A stretch of 56,328 nt of DNA from Chara braunii (taxonomy: Eukaryota; Streptophyta; Charophyceae; Charales; Characeae), in the NCBI GenBank assembly GCA_003427395.1, contig BFEA01000469.1:1177142-1233469 (forward strand). Direction: 5' to 3'. How positions within the stretch are numbered: the first letter of the stretch is position 1; every line of letters starts with the position of its first letter. Shown piece after piece: positions 9,407-19,618 of the stretch. Both the position numbers and the translations under genes were made by a program. The notes below the pieces were generated by a model. The model saw only the letters and a program-made list of their open reading frames with translations, made no database searches and had not been told where the DNA came from.

Positions 9407-12240
9407 ATGCAGAGGGGCGGGCGGGGCACGCGGCCACGACAGAGACCTCTCGGGGCATCCGGAGGGGAGGAGCAGCATGGGCCCTTCAGGAGAGAGCTTA
9501 CACCCGTGTTTGATGACGACAATATCGAGCTTTTCCTGGACGCCTACCGAGAGCATGCAGCCCGGACAGGATGGGACGTGTCTGAGAGGGTACGTCATTT
9601 GAGGGGAATTGGGAGGTTTGAGGAGCCCATTGCGTAGATCAGAGAGGAGGCCCTGACGTGGTCGGAGGTAGAGGCAAGGATGCAGAGACTGAGAGCTTCA
9701 CCTTTGGGAAATGATGGGCTGCCTATCCGCTTGGAGGAAGGGAACGTGGAGGAATTCATCCCGGCATACGAACGGTATATGAGTGATCAGAGGGTTCCGA
9801 GGGATAAGTGGGGCTGCGCCTTTGGACCAGAGAGGCGGAGCGTCCGCTAGCAAGACAAATCCAGAGGCGGGCACAAGATTGTGAGGATTGTCGGGCTCAG
9901 CTGAGGGTGGCGTTTCGGCAACCGGAACTAGAGAGGCCAGAACCAAGGGTTGATAGAAGGCGGCGAAGCAAGAGGTTAAGGGATTTGGAGGCAAGAAAGC
10001 CGGTAACGTCGAGAGGTGGCCGGAAGGCCCTGGCACAACGGGAAGGAGGACAAGCAGGGCCGACTAGGGCAAGCGAGTCCTTCCCTGCTTGTGGCCTCAG
10101 GCAGGTGGAGTTCCACCAAGTTACAGAGGATGACCTACTGGGGCCCTCGCCACAGGCACCAGAGCAGAGGGAGAGCGAGGTACCAGCAGCGCCTTTCAGG
10201 AGTCTGGAGGCCCACTTAGACGCGTCCCAGTGGGAGGCCCCTTCAACAGGAGAGAGCCCTACGGACCCATCAGGAGGGGAGCAGACTCGCCTAGAGCCTG
10301 AGGCGGAGCCACTCAGATTGAAGGGGGTAGTTGAAGAAGATGTCATTGTGGTGGAAGGTGACACTCCCCTTTACTCCCCAGCTCGAGCTTAGACACGGCG
10401 GTCCTGGCCAGAGGGCGTCGCGGAGCCAGACAGCCAGGAGGCCCCAGTACCACCACCGGAGGCCACTATGTCACCCAGGCAGGAGGTTGAGGCGAGAGGG
10501 CCAGTGGAGGGGTGGAGGACGGAGCCCCGCCTGATTATCGACTCACGCTTAGCCACGCACGCAGCCGAGCACCCTGACATTGAGGAGCCCAGCCTGGTAG
10601 GGCCATCATCGGGGCCAGCAGGTACTGAGCTAGGAGAGGGTTTGCTGGTTGCGACTGGGGAGGTAGCGGAGGCAGGCACAGGAAAGGAGCCAGACGAAGC
10701 CGCCCGGGCAAACCGTGCTAGGGTACGAGCTCGCCTTGAGGAGATACATGAGCGCAGGGACAGAATTTAGGCTGCAGGGATAGCGCCAATACCACCAGTC
10801 GCCCCAAAGACAAGTGAAGAGAGGATTGACGAGTTATGGGCCAGGTATGAGGGACAGAGAGAGGCAGCTCGCCAGAGGGCACGAGAGGCGGGCCAGGCGA
10901 TTGAGGGTGCCGACGAGGCGATAGAGGTTGGGGAATTGGGGTTTTCTGCTGCCAGGGAGGCCATCAAATAGGTAGACAAGGGGATAAAGCAGACATCCAT
11001 TGAGGCCTTTCACAGGTACTCCCTGCTTAGTGACGAGTTGGCTCTCAGGAAAGATAAGGTGGAACAGCTGACTGCCCAACTCGCAGAGGAGAGAGCCGAG
11101 AACAAGGCCAGGCAAGCTCGCCTGGAGGCAAAGGAGGCTGAGTGGGAGGCGAAACTCAAGGAAATGGCGGCTGCAGTAGAAAAACTTACCGCCACCAAGG
11201 TAATCGACTGGACTGAGCAGAGCAGGTATGGCATCCAAGGCAAGGAGGTGCAAGGGCTGTTTGGCCAAGAGGAGGCCGCAGAGGCATCTCGACAGGAGAA
11301 GTTGGGGAAGGTATTTATGGACCCAGCTGAGGCAGAGGCAAGGAAGGAAGCCAACAAGGAAAGCTTTGAGTTCAAGGCTCCCACTGATCTGGCTTCACAG
11401 CAGGAGGCCGCTACTTCAGCAGATGCTCCTAAGGAGGTGCTGACCCAAGAACCCCAACCTGCATCAGTAGGAGAGGGGGAGGCAGAGGAGTCACTGGCAA
11501 TCCTTCTAGACGTACAGGAGGGGACACTCACTGGAGCGGTGGGGTCTCCACAGCCGGAGGCACAAGGGGAGGAGCCATCACGCTTGGACGAGTTGGTTGC
11601 TGCCATGGAAGTGGATATGCCGCGAGAGAGGCCTCAGGGGCTGGAGGCCCCAGAGCACGAGCCAAAGTTGGAAGAGTTGACGGTACAGCTGGGCTCGTGG
11701 GCCACTGGGACCGACTCGGGAGGACCGACTACTGAGCAGCGGCAGCAAGAGGCCACGAGCCAGCCTACTAGAGCCACTACTCCCCAGGCTCCAGGGTCCA
11801 GAGAGGGGGAGGAGGAAACCATATTGGAGGTAACCCTCGAGGGCCGGCCACTGAGATTGAATACCCCTGATTACCAACCCGAGAGAGAGATGCAGTAGGG
11901 GGAGTCAAGTGCCCAGGGAATCGAAGGGGGAGCTGAAGGACCGTGGCACCTGCCTCAGAGTCATGAAGTGGGCAGAGAGACAAGAGGAACGCCTCCGTCG
12001 CCAAAGACCCAGAAAAAGAAGAAGAAATTTCAAAGGAAATTTGGGGCTATGTGTTTCTATTTTCTGGACGGAGTGCATAGGGCCCTGGACTGTCCTAAAT
12101 TCCTTAAGGACAAGGCTGAGGGGCGGGTTACTGAAGAAGGTGGCAAGATGTATGATAGACAGGGCCGAGTGGTAGAGAGAGCTCCGGATGGGGGTCGAGC
12201 CCAGTTGTATAGGCAAAACCAGGAGGAGATGAGTGAGTGA
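9407..12240 (+). pseudogene. ORF2: second Gag-like protein downstream of pol, with a decayed CCHC knuckle
   Basis: A coding region of roughly 940 codons in sense orientation. It starts at the ATG at 9407 in frame 2, shifts to frame 1 near 9815, and stays open to the TGA at 12238 apart from five in-frame TAGs (9635, 10390, 10768, 10969, 11896). The N-terminus has two related helical blocks: DDDNIELFLDAYREH at about 9516 and EEGNVEEFIPAYERYM at about 9735. The middle is Pro/Glu/Ala-rich, with a long charged coiled-coil-like stretch from 11030 to 11330 (LRKDKVEQLTAQLAEERAE). The C-terminus has CFYFLDGVHRALDC (12052-12093). This is a CX2CX4HX4C knuckle if the Phe at 12061 (TTT) was Cys (TGT). Together these point to a nucleic-acid-binding structural protein. 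I do not know a named family for it. Confidence 0.65.
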
Positions 12241-14282
12241 GAAGCTGGTTCGCCTATACGCCAGTAGCAGTGAGGTGTTTTCTGTACATAAAAAGAGTAA
12301 AGTCAAGGGCATAGGGTATCACGAGTCAGATACATGTATCTTAGGTGTTATATGCGATAAAGGACCAATGTACAATAAGGTTTTGAGGTTTTTTTCGCAT
12401 TGGGATCTAAAGACTGAGACTTAGCTGTGTGATACTTAGGACACCTAGTTGTATTGCGTTTTGTTTTGAGATTAGAGTCTACCTATGGGTGATGTGAGAG
12501 TCAGTAACATCTAGGGTATGAGCCCATTGGATATGAGAGAGGGGCAGGACATTTGAGAGTTGATGTTGAGATTTGAGAGACATTCTATTGTTGAGTGTAT
12601 AACTGAGCGAGGTCTTGAGACTACCCCCTGTGTATGACGGTCACTCTCGCTCTCACATGTGTGGCTTTCTGATGTATGATAATTTGTGTGGGATTTGTGT
12701 GACAAACAACTCATATGCTTATGCCTTGTGAGTAAATATAAAACTGTCTACTCTTCGGTATACTCTCGCAATCTGCCTGGGAGCAGATGTTAGAGCCGAG
12801 TATAAGGAGAGGGAGCGCAGTTTGTTTTTGTGAAACAAGTTGCAAAAACCCAAAGCGGGCCTATGAGTCCTTGGGACTCGAAAGCTTATCATGCCAAATG
12901 TTTAAGTATCTAAATGGTATTAGGGACCCATAAGTTGGCCCCTTGTGTTGTACTGTTGCCATGATTAAATTGTACACTATGAACTATTTGGGAGACTTAT
13001 CTTCAAAAAAGGAAGATGTTTTACACAGGTCATGTGAGGACCCATCCTAAGGAAGAAAGGGATGGTTGACAGACCTATTGAGTGAAACCTCCCCTATAGG
13101 GAGGATGATTAATGTACATGATGGCATGAAAAGCTGGGTTGGTAAGATGAAAGACTGGCGAAAGGAACCATATTTTACTGGCCACTCGGTGAAAATTCTT
13201 GAGAATGTCGCAAAAATGTTTGCTTTTGAGGGGTGCCCTTGAGATGTGTGACCCTCTTACCCTGATCAAGTTAGGGAGTCACGGCCTGGTAGTTCTGGCG
13301 GTGCCTTATGGTTGTGAATGTGGAGAGGTTGCCATGTCCTCGCTGTGTTGTCCCGTAGAGAGCTGGTAAAAGCCTGTCATGTGTGGCAAGCCTATGCGCA
13401 GTCCCGCAGTAGGCCTGTAATTGCTGCGACGCACCGTCCATCCACTCGTGCTAACCTCAAGGCACATAAGGAAGACCAAGCTAAACGGTAAAGTTTTAAC
13501 ACCGCTAGGGCGTAACACCTAGGGATGGCCGCGGATCGGCACAACCTGGCTGCGGGCCCACGTCTGAACGCGGGAGTAAAGGCTTAAAGGGTGTGGCCGC
13601 CCTGGAAGGTTTTACCCCTGTGGAACGGCCTGGGATAGGAGTCGGGTTATATGAGTCTTTTTGGGAAGTCCTGATTGAATACTTATCAGGAGAAAGCCTA
13701 TCGTGGCGCAACCTGCGAGGGCACTGCCGCTAAAATAACAACGCGGTAGGCCGTATATCTGACCTAATCAACCAGACTATGGTGGGTCAAGATGGAGACC
13801 TAGCACTTCCGTACAAGACTCCGGGAGCCGCTGAGAGAGGGTTAAGGACGGACATAACTATATGTCTAATTGTGGGAGGTTTCTTGAGAGAAAGGCAAAA
13901 GGCCTTCAAAGGTTTCAATCAAAGCCTGCGCCCCCACTATGACCCTGCTTATCAGGAAAGGGCTGGGGACACCCAACGAGAGGCCGACGCTTGTCTAGGA
14001 CAGAGGGGCGAGGATGGGTATGAGGGCCTTTTGGAACTTATGCTGTAGTACTAATGCGTAGTACACCGGCGTCCTAGTGTCAGGACAATGGAGACCCAGG
14101 TTGAAACCCTGGCAGCATACAGTTATATGGGCATGGACCGCTGGGGGCCTCGAACCTGAGTCTGTCGGCCGATTGGATTGGTTCCTTCTCGTCAGCATTT
14201 TTGATGTGCGGATGGATTGATAGTTTTTTTATCTTGCGAAGCGACGGGGACGTCGCTTAATATAGTCCGGTAGGCTGTCGGC
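12241..14282 (+). other. Non-coding 3' region of element 1, first part
   Basis: About 2 kb between ORF2 and the palindrome-rich part. No ORF with protein-like composition and no RNA gene recognised. TGT/TGAG-rich text at 12400-12760 and moderately GC-rich text from 13280 are all that stand out. Confidence 0.4.
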
Positions 14283-14308
14283 GCGAATACCCTGGCAAGG
14301 GTATTCGC
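14283..14308. repeat. Perfect 11-bp-stem hairpin GCGAATACCCT-GGCA-AGGGTATTCGC
   Basis: Arms of 11 bp around a 4-nt loop. Related hairpins with the core CCCT-N-ACAAGGGTATT lie at about 31785-31815 and 47522-47546, so the motif recurs in unrelated contexts in this window. Confidence 0.6.
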
Positions 14309-14912
14309 CCTGGGTTTTTGCAAGTGACAGCGGGGCCGACGGTCCGGGCCTGTGTGTTCAAAACGACTACCTGTGTATGGACCAAGGTTGTGTAAGAAGG
14401 TAGGATCAGTGGGCGCGCAGTTTCAAGGCGCGCGTGTGATTTTCCCTTTTGATTGTGCCACTGACGAAGACGTCCGGCTTGACCTCGCGCCCTTGATTAA
14501 GCCAAGGGTTAGTAGGCCAACCCTTAGTCGCCCTGTCTAACCGGCGGCAAGGTCTGTAGGTGGGGTGGTCCCTCGGGATGGCATAGGTTGCGCAACGGCC
14601 GTGCACTCGTCTATAGGCAGGGGTGAGCCTTCAGGCGTGCGCCAGCCTTAGGCGCCAGGGTGTACCACTTCATGTGGGAATCAGTGCCTGTTGATCCCAG
14701 GTTGGGGCTTAGCCCTATGGGTAACGGTATAGGGTTACTACCAGGGAGGTTCGTAGATCAAGGCCAGCAGGTGGAAATACGGGAGCAGCGGAGCAACGGA
14801 GCGGCGAGGCGAGGGCCGAGGGGTAGAGGGCCACCAAGGCTATCCCCCTCAGCTTTGGCTGACAGGGGCGGCGGCGGGCCCGGCCTACGGGGAGACCCGA
14901 TGGGATAGACTG

Positions 14913-14915
<3 letters not shown>
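14309..14915 (+). other. Spacer before the poly(T) tract
   Basis: GC-rich non-coding text inside the element 1 tail. No coding or RNA feature recognised. Confidence 0.3.

Positions 14916-14965
<50 letters not shown>
14916..14965 (+). repeat. Poly(T) tract of 50 bases
   Basis: Uninterrupted T run 60 bp upstream of the U6-like sequence. Read on the other strand it is a poly(A) tail, so it may mark a minus-strand retro-insertion. T runs also precede the U6-derived pieces at 22.5 and 48.3 kb. Confidence 0.7.
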
Positions 14966-15024
14966 CTTTCCGTTTATCATAGGGACGAAGGGGGCAGTGC
15001 GCCACAGGCAGTACCACGAGGGGA

Positions 15025-15110
15025 GTCCTTCGGGACATCCGTTAAAATTCGAACGATACATAGAAGATTAGCATGACCCCTGCGCGAGGGTGATATGCAT
15101 AAGTCGAGGA
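15025..15110 (+). ncRNA. U6 snRNA pseudogene
   Basis: Nearly full-length match to U6 snRNA. Visible parts are the 5' stem GTCCTTCGGGACATCC, GAACGATACA, the ACAGAGA-box equivalent as ACATAGAAGA (one change), the catalytic AGC triad in TTAGCATGAC, and CCTGCGCGAGGGTGA. The 3' end (AAGTCGAGGA) has drifted and no T terminator follows directly. I see no TATA box or plant upstream sequence element at the usual distances, and the ACAGAGA box is changed, so I call it a pseudogene. It lies within the element 1 tail. Confidence 0.75.
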
Positions 15111-15700
15111 GGCACCTCGGCGTTCTCCACCTTTTTTTCTTTAGTTTTCGTTTTTGTTGTCTGCTTGTTGGGCGTCGGCGTAGTACGAGCAGGCGCTGAC
15201 GGGGGTGCACTGTTACTAAGACGGATTGGAGGAGTGGGCCGGGCTGTGCTAGCATCAGGGAGGAAGAGGACTGAGCTCGACCCAAGACCGACTGAACCCG
15301 GTCGACGGAAGGGGCCGGGTGCATGCGCAGTGGTCAAGGGAGAAGTGGGTAATGGTGGAAGAATCAAGATAGTGGCGGGCGCCAGGTGCACTCAGAACTG
15401 GTGATGGTGGGGTGGTGAGCCAGGGCGCAGCAGGGAAGAAGGAGTGAGCCGACGGGGTGGCAAAGGCGGACAAACGAACCTGGGCAGAGGGCCGCATCCG
15501 GTGCATTCAGCACGAGGAGAGAACGAATCCGGGGGACCTGCCGCGCCGGATACATTCGGGGTGGTGAGCGGCTGATGCATGCTAAGAAGGGAGGAGCGAT
15601 TGTTGTTGAGCGTTGCGCCGGGCCGGATAAGAAGCGGAGGTAAGGGGGGGTGAACCTGGGCGTGATACTGGACTAGGTGCATACGGAGTGGAAGAACGGG
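15111..15700 (+). repeat. Diverged GC-rich short repeats
   Basis: The motif GGTGCA(C/T)TC or GATACATTC recurs near 15385, 15500, 15548 and 15675, each in G/A-rich text containing GTGGTGAG-like strings. They look like old tandem units of uneven length. Chance ORFs occur on both strands; none looks coding. Confidence 0.35.
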
Positions 15701-16290
15701 CATGGCGGGCAGAGAGTGAGAGATCTCACTCGATTCTCAGCAGAATCGAGTGAAACAAAGTAGTAAACATGGGTTTTAGCCTAGGACGGAGGTGATGGCG
15801 ATGTTAGTTTTAGGAGAAGAAGTGTAGAAAGAAGGGTTAGTAGGAAAAGACGTGCGCGGGCTATGGCGGGAGGATGAGTGGCGGGAGTAGAAGTTCTGTA
15901 TCTCACTCAATCCTCGATGGATTCGAGTGAGATAAAGTGTTAAACAGGGGTTTCCTGAGGCCGTGAGTTGAATGACGCAGTCGGAACTGGCGGTGGGATA
16001 GTGAATAGGTTGGCGCGCGAGAAATAGGCTGCGCGAGCTATGGTGGGGAGGAGAAGGTAACGAGGGAGGAATCGAGATTTCACTCGATTCTCGATGGAAT
16101 TAAGTGAAAGGAGATGTTAGACTAGTGTTTTTGGACCGGGGGAGTCAGTTTGTGGAATTAGATTTGGAGTAAAGTTAGTAGAAGTAGAGTTAGTAGAAGA
16201 AAGCACCGCGAGGAGGAGTGGGACAGTTTCTGAAAAACACAGTGAATGAACCTACCCGCTTTTTAGCGAAAGGTTCACTCCCATTTCGAA
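15701..16290. repeat. Three or four tandem units of about 175 bp centred on a TCACTCGATTCT palindrome
   Basis: A perfect 12-bp-stem hairpin, TCACTCGATTCT-CAGC-AGAATCGAGTGA, lies at 15726-15753. Related palindromes are at 15901-15932 and 16078-16110, spaced about 176 bp. Text around them is also related (GCGCG..CTATGG.GGGAGGA before each). A weaker fourth palindrome (AGTGAA..AGGTTCACT) lies near 16240-16275. This is a decayed tandem array in which palindrome arms differ between units. Confidence 0.6.
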
Positions 16291-18037
16291 GTCCTCCTGT
16301 CCGCATGATTGACGAGCCGGGTGACGAGCGGGAGTAGTCGGTGTGGATGTGAGGGAAAAAGGAAAAGAAAAGGTTAGAATAGGAAGAAGAGTTAGTATGT
16401 GAGAAGCTAGACGAGAGAGAGGTTCCGCAGAGGTCGCATGAAAAAGAGGGGGGATATTTGTCTGATTTCGTGAGCTCGGGACAATTGCGTTGGTTTTCGT
16501 AGAAGTCGCAGGCTTGGTTCCTTCACTGGTTTGTTGTGAGTTAATGTTTACACGGTGCGCTACGTACTCGACAACGCGGCTTCCTCCCGCTAGGAAGAGA
16601 GACTTACCTCGTAGGAGACCGCCGGTTCGGGACGTGCGTGTTGCCTATAGGTGATGACGGGCAATTGTCGGAGTGACTGTCGGGCCCAGTGTAAGGTGGG
16701 AGCCAACAGCTGCGAGGGACCGAGGGTCCGAGTCGTACCTGTTGGCCGATACATATCTTCAGAACAGCCGGTCGGCCTTGCCTCTCCCAGCTATCAAGGC
16801 AGCAACGGGATCATGGGCCCACAGATGAGCCATGCACTTCGATAGGCGAAACCAGTAGCATATCCACAGCGGCAACGGACTGTGTTCTCAGCAGGTATAC
16901 AAGGACAGCTGTTGAAAGGCAGGGCTGCAAGCGTGGTATCCACACAACAGACTGTGTATGGCAGGCTGCCGTCCCGTTCGATCACCCTACGGCGTGTCAT
17001 TAGTAGCAGCTACAGGCCTGGGAGACACCACTGTCGTTGCGCTAACTGCGTGCGGCCACCGTTTCCGCAGGACGTGCACTGAAGACGGCTGTTGTGTTGG
17101 CTGTGTGCGTCCACTGCGCCGGCGTGGCTGTGCACCACCTATTGTGGGCCGTTGTCAAGCCAACTCTGACTGCGGCTGTGCCCGTGGACTGTGCACGGTC
17201 CATTGCTGACTGGTGTTGGGCCAACGCGAAGTGTTGATTATGTCCATTGGTTGTGCGCGAGCTGCTGAGGGTTGCGGTCGACTGCTGTTGCGTGTGTGAC
17301 TGCACCTGCGGGTTGGGCTCGAACTATATGTGAATGCGTATTGCGACGAGTTGCTGCGGACTGCTTTCGCTCTCAGAGTGTGATTGCTTAGTAATGCGTG
17401 ACTACAGTTAGAGTGAGGAGAAGACTGCTGCTGTGGGGGCTTGGAGAGTGGGGCAGCGCAGGAGGAGGAGCTAGAACTGCGAACCGGAGGTCTGTCATGG
17501 AGTCGAACTCCGTCAGCTGACTTTGGGAACTGATCAAACTGTCCTTTTGGCCATCACTGCGGGGCCCTCAGACGCAGAAGACTTCAAGGCCCTCTCATGC
17601 GAGTCTGAGTGCACCCCCCCTTGTATCATAGAGACCTAATGCTTCTCTTTCAGCCTCTCTTACTTTCAGTCTAGTCCAGTGGTTTGGAGAGGAAGGCGGC
17701 AGGTGGGATTGCAACCCGTAATCCGCGCCAAGGCCTTTGTGAGAGGTTCGCCCTCCGATTGCGGGAGCCCTGCCGGAACTCAGGAGGAGTTCTGGAGGCA
17801 GGGAACTCAGAGGTAACCATTGCTTTCCCTCATAACCCCTACCTATATTCCTCCCTATGTATTGTTTGGCTATGCTGAGTGCGACCTCTACTTTGACTTT
17901 TGGATTGACTTTCGTGACACAAATCAGACCAACTAAAGGAATGCTTCTATAAATGGCAGTTTCAGTTTCTTTGACTGCCTGAAAGCAGATTGTCACAAGG
18001 GGTTGCATCAGGGGGAAGGTTGGGAGGAAAGCAATTT
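16291..18037 (+). other. Non-coding 3' region of element 1, last part
   Basis: No gene recognised. 17755-17816 matches 41179-41237 as a shared hairpin segment. A purine-rich tract at 18011-18031 is a candidate polypurine tract. The TGTTTGCG at 18038 would then be a TG...CA-type LTR start matching the ACA end at 21883; this is a guess because the left LTR start is outside the window. Confidence 0.3.
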
Positions 18038-18064
18038 TGTTTGCGATTGAACGGGTCTTACAGG

Positions 18065-18895
18065 GTCAGGCATTGTTTCTAAGATGAATGGCCTGACTGC
18101 TATGTTTTGTTCTGTTTTTTGAAGGACCAANCANTGTTTNTAAGATGAATGGCTTGGTCGCTGTGTTTCTTTAATTGTGNCAGGCATTGTTTCTAAGATG
18201 AATGGNCTGGCTACTTATTTNTGAGGGGTATTGTTTGCTNGACTTTTNANGGCCAGACATTGTTTCTAAGATGAATGGTCTGGTCGNTGTNTATTTTGGG
18301 TGGTTTCTGAACAGTCTCTGGGCCAGACCNAGGGGACTCTGTTTTTTTTTGTACTGAAAAGGGGAGGGTTGAGCATTGATTCTAAGATGAATGGNTCATC
18401 TCTCCTTGATTGTNTTATTNNGAGGGAGGATTCAGGGNCAGAGGACTAGACATCGTTTNTAAGATGAATGGTCTAAGTCTGAGGCCTCAGGACCATAATG
18501 AGAACAAAGGAATAGGAATCTCTATAAATGTTGTANATATATGGACTTNTATACGAACAAGGCTAGCCAGGCATTGTTTCTAAGATNAATGGTCTGGCTA
18601 TAGCCGTATCACAAGCAANGAGAGTATAATCGAGAGCTATAACTNAAAGTAACCTGGGCAGGCTGAGCATTATTTCTAAGATGAATCGCTCAGCCCTACG
18701 CCCTCCTTTTGAAGACTAAGGTGCAGAGAANTATATATAACTTGGCTATTTAAACAGTTCAGGGCGACTAAGCATGGTTTCTAAGATGAATGGCNTTAGT
18801 CACATGCCCAATGAAGAGAAAAGNAGTTGTGCAACATGTTCGTGTATTACTAAGGCGNAGGGNTGACATGGTTTCTAAGATGAATGGCCAGTCCC
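18065..18895 (+). repeat. Array of ten hairpins with invariant core and covarying stems
   Basis: Each unit carries TTGTTTCTAAGATGAATGG or a near copy, flanked by inverted arms. Units start near 18065, 18125, 18179, 18251, 18367, 18444, 18564, 18661, 18766 and 18860. Arms differ but pair within each unit: GTCAGGC/GCCTGAC, GACCAA/TTGGTC, GGCCAGAC/GTCTGGTC, TAGCCAGGC/GTCTGGCTA, GGCTGAGC/GCTCAGCC, GACTAA/TTAGTC. Spacers are 20-85 bp and unrelated. If the LTR starts near 18038 the array lies in U3, upstream of the TATA-like site at 18917, and would also be transcribed at the 3' end of the element RNA. I do not know this array. Confidence 0.75.
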
Positions 18896-18916
18896 AATGC
18901 CCTATGTAAGCAGGGT

Positions 18917-18922
18917 ATAAAN
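18917..18922 (+). promoter_or_regulatory. TATA-like box in the right LTR
   Basis: GGGTATAAANGG just downstream of the hairpin array is the best TATA candidate between 18.0 and 19.6 kb. The position suits the end of U3, but the LTR start is not proven. Confidence 0.35.
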
Positions 18923-19618
18923 GGTTAAAACACTGAAAGACTATGAACTAATGTTTGCTAAATCAACTTGGGGATGGTGAGAGTACTTACCTTTGTGGTT
19001 TGGCTTGCATGTGGCTGAGTGNCATCACTACCTAGTCTGAGTTTGAGTTGATAGGTAGTTGCTGTAGTGGCTCGCCACGTGCTAGAGCTATATGAGTTAG
19101 ATTCAAATTCTGCATTTTCTGAGATAGTTTTTTTTACTTAGTCTGATTTCTGCATTTATCTGAGGTCTTTCTTATACTTGGGCTTGTATAAATCTTGGTA
19201 AGCCAGTTTTCCTATGGGAAGCGCTGCCAAAATTTCTGCAAATCCAAGGAGTTAGTCAAATTTAGGCTTTTCAGATCTCAGCTTGTCTAAGCAACATATA
19301 TGGCCTAGTAGAAATCTGGAAAGTCTCCCCTTCTAAAGGGAGTGCGACCCAAATTTTTGCTAGGTCAGGGAGTTAGACAAAATTGAGCTTTGAAAAGTCA
19401 AAGATTATTCTTGTTTTGGTATTCAGGCTTATATAAATTGTGGAAAGACAGTTTTTCTACGGGAAGCGCTGCCGAAATTTTTTTAGTTCAGAGGATTTAG
19501 ATTATATTATAACAGGTGACAGAGTTGGCAGTCCACTCTGTATAGGGGAAACCCAGCCAATGGTCTACCTTTTCTCCGAACCCTGACTTGGGACTAGGCT
19601 CAAACCTAGTTGGCTACT
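18923..19618 (+). other. Upstream part of the right LTR (matching left part lies outside the window)
   Basis: AT-rich non-coding text. The phrases TTTTCTATGGGAAGCGCTGCC.AAATTT (19207) and TTTTTCTACGGGAAGCGCTGCC (19452), with a weaker version near 19330, show a diverged internal repeat of about 120 bp. No ORF. It is probably part of the LTR because unique text does not begin before 19619, but this cannot be checked here. Confidence 0.4.

Noticed and set aside
9897-11606. Long minus-strand ORFs opposite ORF2
   Set aside because: Ser/Ala/Leu-rich products of the complementary strand of a Glu/Gln/Arg-rich gene; the sense frame has the protein motifs.
15025-15110. Functional U6 snRNA gene
   Set aside because: The ACAGAGA box is altered, the 3' end is drifted, no T terminator follows directly, and I see no TATA box or upstream sequence element.
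18065-18895. CRISPR-like array (regular core with unique spacers)
   Set aside because: The core is a hairpin loop with variable arms, spacing is irregular (54-120 bp), there are no cas genes, and the context is a eukaryotic retroelement.
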